Shown piece by piece: positions 1 through 5,556 of a stretch of DNA of 5,556 bases. The position numbers and the translations under genes are program-made. The notes beneath the pieces were generated by a model that saw only the letters and a program-made list of their open reading frames with translations, ran no database searches and was not told the origin of the DNA. The stretch's first letter is position 1. Every line of letters starts with the position of its first letter. The DNA is from JBEEPE01 sp964489645 (GTDB lineage Bacteria > Verrucomicrobiota > Verrucomicrobiia > Chthoniobacterales > Chthoniobacteraceae): the NCBI GenBank assembly GCA_964489645.1, contig CAZAZT010000193.1, positions 1 through 5,556 of the forward strand. The letters run 5' to 3'.

Positions 1-957
1 CTGATCCTCGCCCCGATGGAGGGCCTGCTCGATCACACGCTCCGCGACATCCTCACGCGCTTCGGCGGTATCGACTGGTGCGTCTCCGAGTTCATCCGCA
101 TCACCGGAACACGCCTCCCCAGTCGCACATTCTACCGGCTATTGCCCGAGCTGACCAATGGCGCCCGGACTCCCGCAGGAACGCCCATCCGCGCTCAAAT
201 TCTCGGGTCCGACCCCGCCTCCATGGCGAGAAACGCCGCACGCCTCGCGGATCTCGGCCCCTTCGGCGTGGATATCAACTTCGGCTGCCCCGCGAAGACG
301 GTCAATCGTCACGGAGGCGGAGCCGCACTACTTGACACTCCGCAGGTGATCGAGAACGTCGTGCGCGCCGTGCGCGATGCACTCCCTCCAGAATGCATCC
401 TCTCCGCAAAGATGCGCCTCGGTGTCTGTGATGATTCCCGCGCAGTCGAATGCGCAAAAGCCATCGAAGCCGGCGGCGCATCCCAACTGGTGGTCCACGC
501 CCGAACGAAGCTCCAAGGCTATCAACCGCCTGCCCACTGGCATCGCATCCGCGACATCAAGGAATCCGTCCGACTCCGCGTGATCGCGAACGGGGATGTA
601 TGGACAGTGGCAGACGCCATCGCCTGTCGCGACATCTCGGGGTGCAATGACCTCATGCTCGGCCGCGGCATGGTGTCCGACCCCGGACTTGCCCGCGCCA
701 TCCAGATCCACGACGCATCCTCCAGCAACCAGCGCCCACTCAGACTCACTCCCATCGAGTGGCATCACATCAAGCCAGCGCTGCGTGAACTATGGAGAAC
801 GGGAGAGAACGAGGTGCCCCCAGAAGCACGTGCAGGTCGCCTCAAACAGTGGTTGACCCACCTTCGGCGACGCTTCACCGAAGCGGCATCCATGTTCCAA
901 GACCTTCGCGCAGAACGTGATCCAAGCAGGATCGATGAGATTATCGACCGCCATTGA
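1..957 (+). CDS. dusC: tRNA-dihydrouridine synthase, DusC type (5' end missing)
   Basis: FMN-dependent enzyme that reduces a uridine in the tRNA D-loop to dihydrouridine using NADPH; the E. coli DusC relative acts on U16. The reading frame is open from base 1 and reads LILAPMEG, the conserved N-terminal Dus motif, so the ATG at base 16 (the M of that motif) is internal. By comparison with remembered E. coli DusC only about two codons lie outside the window. Numbering by E. coli (ATG-16 residue plus 7), the NFGCPAKTVN motif puts the catalytic cysteine at 98 (codon 286-288), exactly as in DusC. Other matches are PEL-N-RTP-GT, NAAR-ADLG, VVHARTK-QGY, VIANGDVW, ISGC-D-M-GRG and the C-terminal helical tRNA-binding segment with RLKQWL-HLRR. 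The stop is TGA at 955-957. Length fits the family and no inactivating change is seen. Family assignment is firm; the U16 specificity is inferred from similarity. It converges on the hydrolase downstream. Confidence 0.95.
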   Translation: MILAPMEGLLDHTLRDILTRFGGIDWCVSEFIRITGTRLPSRTFYRLLPELTNGARTPAGTPIRAQILGSDPASMARNAARLADLGPFGVDINFGCPAKTVNRHGGGAALLDTPQVIENVVRAVRDALPPECILSAKMRLGVCDDSRAVECAKAIEAGGASQLVVHARTKLQGYQPPAHWHRIRDIKESVRLRVIANGDVWTVADAIACRDISGCNDLMLGRGMVSDPGLARAIQIHDASSSNQRPLRLTPIEWHHIKPALRELWRTGENEVPPEARAGRLKQWLTHLRRRFTEAASMFQDLRAERDPSRIDEIIDRH

Positions 958-965
958 TCCGGTCG
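945..965. repeat. 6-bp GC-rich inverted repeat across the dus stop codon
   Basis: CGACCG (945-950) and CGGTCG (960-965) pair perfectly around a 9-nt loop that contains the dus TGA. It sits between two convergent genes, where a bidirectional terminator would be expected. No T-run follows on either strand, so a classical intrinsic terminator is not supported. It may be only a weak stem or a chance repeat. Confidence 0.3.
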
Positions 966-983
966 CCTTGCTCCACAATCACC

Positions 984-1853
984 TCATCGGACCACTTCCC
1001 GCAACCACGCACGGGCTTCCTCTCGAGCGGGACTCGGCCGCAGCATCCACGCATCGTTGTGATTGCGAAATCCGGTGCTCCGAAACGTGAAACTCCGGAG
1101 CGATTCACTTCCGTATCGAGCCTCCAGCCAACTCCTCGTCTCCTCTGCGTTGCTCTCCTCGCCACACACAAAATGGGGCCGCCCCGCCACTCGCGAAAAA
1201 CGGCGCGCTGCAGATGCCTCATCAGACCCCGGATACGGCCACCGCCGAGGACCATCGAAGTGGCTGTACGCAAAAAATCCTCTCCAGAGCCGCGCGACCT
1301 TTTCATCCTGAAGTCCAACGAAGTGCGTCGCAATCGCTCCCCTCGAAAAGCCGCAGAGCACCACGCGGTCCGCATCGCCGGAGTACCGCTTGCACACATC
1401 ATCAATCACCCGGACACAATGATCCACCGTCGGCCCAACTTCATACGTTGGTCGGTCCCCCCACCACGTGATCACGTTGCCCGATCCATTCGCATTCAAG
1501 TAAGGCAAACAGACCCACACAAAACCGCGCCCGCCACTCAATCCATAACCCAAACAACTGTCCTCCGGACGCCCGCGACTCTCATCACCAAACCGATTCC
1601 GATAATTCCCATTTCCCGCGTACTCAACAATCACAGGCCACCGTCTCTCCGGCACCCAGTCCACCGGCAAAAACAGCACATGGTGTACACCTTCTGCAGG
1701 CCCGACCCGAACCCGCCGGCCTGCGCCGGGTTCTCCCTCCTGCAGCGTCGGCACTTCCAGATCCTTCGCAACAGACGCGATGTCCGGCATCTCGGCTCTG
1801 ACGAAAATCCCAAAAACCAACAGCAGGACCCAGTGCTGCAACATAGAACGCAT
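984..1853 (-). CDS. Exported alpha/beta hydrolase (putative esterase)
   Basis: Predicted secreted serine hydrolase; substrate unknown. From the ATG at 1853 the protein has 289 residues. It begins with a signal peptide: basic/polar MRSMLQHW, hydrophobic VLLLVFGIFV, then RAE, with likely cleavage near residue 20. The fold signature is GFSRG at 168-172, the nucleophile elbow with Ser170 (codon 1344-1346), preceded by the strand DRVVLC. EYAGNGNY (77-84) after strand RWPVIV is a plausible oxyanion region. His265 in FRNHNDAW near the C-terminus is the likely catalytic histidine. The acid is less clear: CGEES (230-234), after a strand, offers Glu232 or Glu233, and an aspartate is not obvious there. 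The frame can be opened to a TTG at 1871, directly after an in-frame stop; the ATG at 1853, or another at 1844, gives a more normal signal peptide. A GGGGA lies only two bases before ATG-1853, too close for a good ribosome site. It is transcribed divergently from the TraB-like gene. Similar exported hydrolases are, to my knowledge, common in Planctomycetes and Verrucomicrobia. Confidence 0.85.
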   Translation of the reverse strand: MRSMLQHWVLLLVFGIFVRAEMPDIASVAKDLEVPTLQEGEPGAGRRVRVGPAEGVHHVLFLPVDWVPERRWPVIVEYAGNGNYRNRFGDESRGRPEDSCLGYGLSGGRGFVWVCLPYLNANGSGNVITWWGDRPTYEVGPTVDHCVRVIDDVCKRYSGDADRVVLCGFSRGAIATHFVGLQDEKVARLWRGFFAYSHFDGPRRWPYPGSDEASAARRFSRVAGRPHFVCGEESNAEETRSWLEARYGSESLRSFTFRSTGFRNHNDAWMLRPSPAREEARAWLREVVR

Positions 1854-1934
1854 TTCCCCAATGCGCTCCAATCAGGGCTCTCAGGTCAAGCGCGATGCTG
1901 ACACCCCTCCGGTTAACGCATACCGTTGCGTTAC
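1854..1934. promoter_or_regulatory. Divergent intergenic region holding both promoters
   Basis: These 81 bases separate the starts of the minus-strand hydrolase and the plus-strand TraB-like gene, so promoters for both should lie here or overlap the coding starts. On the minus strand a TTGACC (plus coordinates 1884-1889) resembles a -35 element, but no good -10 follows at 16-18 bp. On the plus strand CTGACA (1898-1903) and CATACC (1919-1924) are a weak pair with a short 15-bp spacer. The location is supported by gene arrangement; the exact elements are not. Confidence 0.4.
1914..1933. repeat. Perfect 7-bp inverted repeat next to the TraB-like start codon
   Basis: TAACGCA (1914-1920) and TGCGTTA (1927-1933) are exact reverse complements separated by TACCGT. 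The repeat ends one base before the ATG at 1935. It could be an operator for a dimeric regulator, positioned to affect the plus-strand gene or both divergent genes, or an mRNA hairpin at the start site. The symmetry is seen directly; the function is inferred. Confidence 0.45.
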
Positions 1935-3227
1935 ATGGACGCCTCTGCGACAGCCGATTCCAGTTCACAGCCCACACCAGCGGTGCCTCCTCCGGTCCCC
2001 GTGCCTCCTCCCGCTTGGCCTCGCCTCTGGGCCAACGCCTTCCTTCTGCTCAACCTTCTCTCCGGCACCTTCACCGTCCTCCATGCCGCATTCGGCAATG
2101 CCAACGGGATCCTGTGGATTGCGTCGTGCGGCTTGATCTTCCACTTCGTTGCGCTCCTCGCCGTGGTCACCGCGATCTCCTTCTACCGAGGCACCCCGTG
2201 GGGCCACCTGAGCCTCCCACTTTTAGCAGCCATCTGGTCCGGTCATGCCCTCATGCCGCTGCCAGCCATCATGTCCCTCCACAAAGTCGAGTATGCGAGC
2301 GGCGTTCTCGAGATCGCGGTGACAGCATTGTGCCTTCTCATCCTCCGCTTGCGTGCGATCCCCGAGGGTGCAAAAGCCTCCTTCCTGTTCACCTCCAACG
2401 ATTTTAAACAGTTCCGATTCTCTCCTTGGAAAAGTATCGCGGCCACCGTGCTCCATCTGATCATCCTGCCCGTCATCTACCTCCTCTCCATGGCCTACGG
2501 CCTCGTCTGGATGATCAATACCGCTTCCGGAGGATTCATCCGGGTCGACCAAACGGGCGTCCAGTTCCAAGCACGCTCTTATCGCCTGAATGACAAACAG
2601 ATCCACCTTCTTCCAACCGTTCACATCGCGAACCCTTCATTTTACAAACGCATCACCTCTGCGATCCCCGAACTCCCCCCAGAAACCACAATCGTCATCC
2701 CCGAAGGCGTCACCGATCGAACAGGCATCCTCAAAAATCCGCTCGATTACTCCGGCATCGCCGAGGCCGCCGGCCTGACCGCACAACCACGATCGCTTCC
2801 CCAAAAAATCGGGCCCCGTTCCGTGCAGGTCGATGCCGACATCAGCGAGTTTGCCCCTGAAGTGAAGACCGCCCTCAACCGTTTCACCCAAGGCATGGCC
2901 TATGTCATGGCGCGCGATTTCAAACGTGCCGCGGAGGAGCTCTCCGCGATGGACTCAAAGGCTCAAGAGCTCTTCTGGCTCGACATCCTCGAGAAGCGGA
3001 ACCAACGGGTCCTGAGCGGTATCGATATCGCCACCGGTCAGCGGGAAGGATTCACCATTGATGGCCCGATCGAACACATCATCGTGCCGTGGGGCGCTGC
3101 ACACATGCCCGGCTTGGAGCGCGGTCTTCTCGAGCGAAAGGCTCGTCTCGAGAAACGTCACGATATCGAGCTCATTCGTTGGTCGAAGATCGCCGAAAAG
3201 TTCAGACAACTCCTTCCCCCCGAATAG
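1935..3227 (+). CDS. Membrane-anchored TraB/PrgY/TIKI-fold protein
   Basis: 430-residue protein, function unknown in detail. Order of parts: a short polar N-terminus; a proline-rich stretch at 12-29; hydrophobic membrane segments at about 33-51, 58-81, 92-112, 123-139 and 168-194; then a soluble C-terminal domain from about 205. That domain carries the marks of the TraB/PrgY/GumN-TIKI superfamily: PTVH (227-230, the first GX2H position, with Pro instead of Gly), the conserved glutamate in IPEGV (Glu257), KRNQR (Arg355, Asn356, Arg358), and the second GX2H, GAAH (387-390), followed by MPG. Known members include the enterococcal pheromone-control protein PrgY and metazoan TIKI metalloproteases, so a metal-dependent peptidase role is possible but unproved. 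Five segments with the N-terminus inside would put the domain outside the membrane; the count is uncertain. I chose ATG-1935 over TTG-1926, three codons upstream. Neither has a clear ribosome site. The stop is TAG at 3225-3227. The gene lies 101 bp before the large secreted gene on the same strand, so co-transcription is possible. Confidence 0.85.
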   Translation: MDASATADSSSQPTPAVPPPVPVPPPAWPRLWANAFLLLNLLSGTFTVLHAAFGNANGILWIASCGLIFHFVALLAVVTAISFYRGTPWGHLSLPLLAAIWSGHALMPLPAIMSLHKVEYASGVLEIAVTALCLLILRLRAIPEGAKASFLFTSNDFKQFRFSPWKSIAATVLHLIILPVIYLLSMAYGLVWMINTASGGFIRVDQTGVQFQARSYRLNDKQIHLLPTVHIANPSFYKRITSAIPELPPETTIVIPEGVTDRTGILKNPLDYSGIAEAAGLTAQPRSLPQKIGPRSVQVDADISEFAPEVKTALNRFTQGMAYVMARDFKRAAEELSAMDSKAQELFWLDILEKRNQRVLSGIDIATGQREGFTIDGPIEHIIVPWGAAHMPGLERGLLERKARLEKRHDIELIRWSKIAEKFRQLLPPE

Positions 3228-3328
3228 TCACTTCACCCATGGACCTCGCGAGTGAAAGCGAACGCATTCCGTGCGGGAAGCACTAACAATCGTGAATCAG
3301 GGCGCGAAAACGGCTTACGTGTGGCCTC

Positions 3329-5556
3329 ATGCCCCTGAAACGACTCCCCCAGACGATTCTCGCCACACTGTTGCTGAACCTCGCCGCGAATGCAGCCGAC
3401 ACAGATACCAAGCCGAGCGTTGCATCAGAAAATCGTTCAGGAGTTTTTTACCTGAACGAGTTCGGTAAAATCGCGACCCCCAAAGACGCACAAGCAGCCC
3501 TCGACGCAGCGTCCGAGACGATACAAAAACTCGGGGGCGGCATTCTGATCATCCCCCCTGACACCGCCCCTGGTTGGCTGCCACGCAATCGGGGCCAGCA
3601 TGAGATCCGCATCCCCGAAGCACCATCCCCCGCAAAGACATGGCGGGAGGGACCTTCGGTGACCATCGTCGACCCTCGTGGCAAATACCCCACACTGCAT
3701 ACAGCTCCCATCACCGGCCTCACCCTCCGCCGCGTGCTGGACCTCGCCCCAGGCGAAAGCCTTCCGCATTGGAACTACAACCCAATGCTCAACTTCGAGA
3801 ACATCATCGCTCGGGGATCGAACAGCTATCACGACTGGCTCCAAGAGGACGTCGAACCCGGCGAGAACGTGAGATTCTACGTCCCCACCATCCGCGGCCT
3901 TTACCCTGGGATGTTCATCAATGCCAACGGATGGTCGGTCGTTGAACGGCTGTACGTGAAATCACTCGGATACGATTCGGAGAAGAAAGCGTGGTACCTC
4001 ACCGCAGACACCACGAAGCCGTTCAAAAAGGGGATCCTCCTCTCCAACAAAAACCACGTGAACATCATGAAGATGGAGACCTCGTCACATAACGAGAACC
4101 AGACCTTCGACCTCCACATTCTCCGAAAGAACTACTCCCAAGGTGACAACTACCTGATCGACGCGAGATTCCGCTACATGGGAGACGTCCACTCAACCGC
4201 AGGTGACGAGAACGGAGTCATTTACGCAGCCTTCATCCAGTCAGAGCTGCAGGCCTTCAAGGCCAAAGTGGACCGCTGGGACCCTGCCACAGGCGAACTG
4301 CTCTTCAAAGCCGGTAGCCAAGTCAACACCCTCGGAACAGGACGCCCACTCCTGAACATGAATCCCGAAAAGTGGATCACGACGGGTTCGGTGAAGATTG
4401 TGAAAGCCGCCCTCTCCAAAGCCGACTCCGCGACAGATCAGACCCCTGCCTCACTGGAGGGGAAGTCCTATCCGAACGTATTCGGTCCGAACCATCTAGG
4501 AATCAACAGCGCACGCGTAGGCGGCCTGATCCGATTCTCCAAGGACGCGCCCATCGACCAGAACTGCGTCGGGCGCTACTTCGCCATCGACCAAGACGAC
4601 GAATCGCCAAAAGGGACCAAGGCCCGCCGCTGGTACCTCATCCACAGCGTCAAACTGAACCCGGACGGGACCAAAGACATCGAGATCATCCGCCACTGGT
4701 GGGGCGCGAAACCCGCCGGATCACCGCTCCTTTACAACCCCGACAACTACTCATGGGACAACCACGAACGCCCCTTGAAGTACGCGATTGTGCCGGGCGT
4801 GAATGTTTACGAAGTGTCAAAAGCGTTGCCAGGACCAGACAGCAAGCCGGTGCTCATGTTGTCACCCGCTCCGTTCGCCGGGTCCTCGGTGGATTTCGCT
4901 TCGGGCGATGCGATTGAACAGGCCATCGGGCCGGATCCCTTTCATCCTCAGCCGTTCCGAAGCTGGACGTGGGACGAGGTTCCTAGCGCATTCCCTGCCT
5001 CCTACTTCGATGTCCGCAACCTCGGTCAGGTCCAACGCTTCTCAGTGATGACGATCGGCGGTGGAACAGGAAGTGTCGCAGAAGATGTCGCAGCCCGCTG
5101 GTCGCACGCACCCGTCTACGACCGCTGGATCGACTTCAAAGGCACCGCGCGGAACGGACTGGTATTCGGGGCGGATGTGGAGGGAGCCGCACTGCTCTTC
5201 CAACAACCGCATCAGCGGCCACAGCCAATCGTTTGGAACTTCGAAAAGGATGACCAGATCCAAAAGGTCTCCCTGTCCGTCTCACCTGAGAGCGGAATCC
5301 TCTCGGTGGAAGGGCCAGGCGTTGCGATCCCGAGCGGAGTGACCCAGATGGGCGGCATCTCTGGAACCGACACCGCCGCACGGAACCTGCGCGGGATTGA
5401 TGTGGAAATCCCTGCCGGCGCAAAAGAGCACCAGATCGTTTTCAAAAAAGCGGAGGCCGACGGCAAATACGGCGTCTTCATTGAACCAAGCTGGCTCACA
5501 ATCCATGTGGTCAAGGATCGCACCCCGACCTCGTTCCGGATCCAGTTCTCGGAACC
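3329..5556 (+). CDS. Large exported protein, pectate-lyase-superfamily-like (3' end missing)
   Basis: The frame runs open from ATG-3329 for 742 codons and leaves the window without a stop. An in-frame TGA at 3293-3295 lies upstream and ATG-3329 is the first ATG after it. The start gives a good signal peptide: MPLKRLPQ, hydrophobic TILATLLLNLA, then ANA with likely cleavage after residue 22, so the protein is exported. Residues 40-77 (FYLNEFG, then DAQAALDAA, then GGGILIIPP) resemble the N-terminal strand-helix-strand seen at the start of pectate-lyase-3-type right-handed beta-helix proteins. The middle is rich in Trp, Tyr, Asn and Gly, typical of extracellular beta proteins; I cannot name catalytic residues. 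Near the visible end, LRGIDVEIP (687-695) and YGVFIEPSWLTIHVV (714-728), then TPTSFRIQFSE, resemble a beta-sandwich-like C-terminal domain I recall from beta-helix proteins, so the true end may be only tens of codons beyond the window. Role could be polysaccharide binding or degradation, or a structural surface protein. The coding call is firm; the family is tentative. No clear ribosome site or promoter is seen in the 101-bp gap before it. Confidence 0.88.
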   Translation, partial: MPLKRLPQTILATLLLNLAANAADTDTKPSVASENRSGVFYLNEFGKIATPKDAQAALDAASETIQKLGGGILIIPPDTAPGWLPRNRGQHEIRIPEAPSPAKTWREGPSVTIVDPRGKYPTLHTAPITGLTLRRVLDLAPGESLPHWNYNPMLNFENIIARGSNSYHDWLQEDVEPGENVRFYVPTIRGLYPGMFINANGWSVVERLYVKSLGYDSEKKAWYLTADTTKPFKKGILLSNKNHVNIMKMETSSHNENQTFDLHILRKNYSQGDNYLIDARFRYMGDVHSTAGDENGVIYAAFIQSELQAFKAKVDRWDPATGELLFKAGSQVNTLGTGRPLLNMNPEKWITTGSVKIVKAALSKADSATDQTPASLEGKSYPNVFGPNHLGINSARVGGLIRFSKDAPIDQNCVGRYFAIDQDDESPKGTKARRWYLIHSVKLNPDGTKDIEIIRHWWGAKPAGSPLLYNPDNYSWDNHERPLKYAIVPGVNVYEVSKALPGPDSKPVLMLSPAPFAGSSVDFASGDAIEQAIGPDPFHPQPFRSWTWDEVPSAFPASYFDVRNLGQVQRFSVMTIGGGTGSVAEDVAARWSHAPVYDRWIDFKGTARNGLVFGADVEGAALLFQQPHQRPQPIVWNFEKDDQIQKVSLSVSPESGILSVEGPGVAIPSGVTQMGGISGTDTAARNLRGIDVEIPAGAKEHQIVFKKAEADGKYGVFIEPSWLTIHVVKDRTPTSFRIQFSE
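3433..3459. repeat. Perfect 9-bp inverted repeat with T-rich loop, early in the secreted-protein gene
   Basis: TCGTTCAGG (3433-3441) and CCTGAACGA (3451-3459) are exact reverse complements around a 9-nt loop containing six T. The repeat covers codons 35-44, just after the predicted signal peptide. It could form an mRNA hairpin, act as an intragenic operator, or be chance within coding constraint. The downstream arm is also part of GAACGAGTTC, which allows a competing short pairing. Confidence 0.4.

Noticed and set aside
954..1901. A 315-codon plus-strand open frame antisense to the hydrolase
   Set aside because: It is in exact codon register opposite the hydrolase, starts with TTG, and its translation is rich in Arg, Pro, His and Thr with no recognisable motif. 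The minus strand has a signal peptide and GFSRG, so this is a codon-bias shadow.
1926..1928. TTG as alternative start of the TraB-like gene
   Set aside because: Adds only three residues, lies within the inverted repeat and has no ribosome site; the ATG at 1935 is simpler, though not proved.
3264..3283. Possible terminator hairpin after the TraB-like gene
   Set aside because: Only 4-5 bp stems with mismatches or wobble pairs (for example GTGC-GGGAA-GCAC) and no T-run after them.
3284..3290. TAACAAT as a -10 element for the secreted-protein gene
   Set aside because: No -35-like hexamer at the right distance upstream; too weak to annotate.
3437..3844. A 135-codon minus-strand frame
   Set aside because: Lies wholly opposite the secreted-protein gene and shows no domain-like features.
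4372..4917. A 181-codon plus-strand frame inside the secreted-protein gene
   Set aside because: Arg/Pro-rich translation, overlapped entirely by the longer frame from 3329 that has a signal peptide and family-like motifs.
1..5556. CRISPR arrays, tRNA or rRNA genes, insertion sequences, phage or defence genes
   Set aside because: No spaced direct repeats, clover-leaf sequence, transposase motifs or defence-type domains were seen in reading both strands.

Overview
This 5.6-kb window comes from a moderately GC-rich bacterial chromosome and holds four protein-coding genes, two of them cut by the window edges. I see no RNA genes, CRISPR arrays, insertion sequences or phage genes. The gene set is a tRNA-modification enzyme, an exported alpha/beta hydrolase, a membrane-anchored TraB/TIKI-fold protein and a large exported protein of pectate-lyase-like type. 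Together with the lack of clear Shine-Dalgarno sites, it suggests a member of the Planctomycetota-Verrucomicrobiota superphylum, most likely Verrucomicrobiota. That placement is an inference from gene style, not proof.

Layout from left to right: (1) bases 1-957, plus strand, a DusC-type tRNA-dihydrouridine synthase missing only its first few codons. (2) bases 984-1853, minus strand, a secreted alpha/beta hydrolase with a GFSRG nucleophile elbow, converging on the dus gene with a 26-bp gap. (3) bases 1854-1934, a compact divergent intergenic region with a perfect 7-bp inverted repeat abutting the next start codon. (4) bases 1935-3227, plus strand, a protein with a proline-rich N-terminus, about five membrane segments and a C-terminal TraB/PrgY/TIKI-type domain. 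(5) bases 3228-3328, a 101-bp gap with no convincing promoter or terminator. (6) bases 3329-5556, plus strand, a secreted protein of at least 742 residues that stays open to the window end. Its N-terminus resembles the start of pectate-lyase-superfamily beta-helix proteins, and its last visible part looks like a C-terminal beta domain. A 9-bp inverted repeat lies in its early coding region.

The four genes do not form an obvious pathway. dus is housekeeping, while the other three encode envelope or exported proteins and are probably separate transcription units, except that the TraB-like gene and the large secreted gene could be co-transcribed. I do not see a clear new multi-gene system. The items most worth a second look are the large uncharacterised exported protein, the membrane-fused TraB-fold protein and the two perfect inverted repeats near gene starts.
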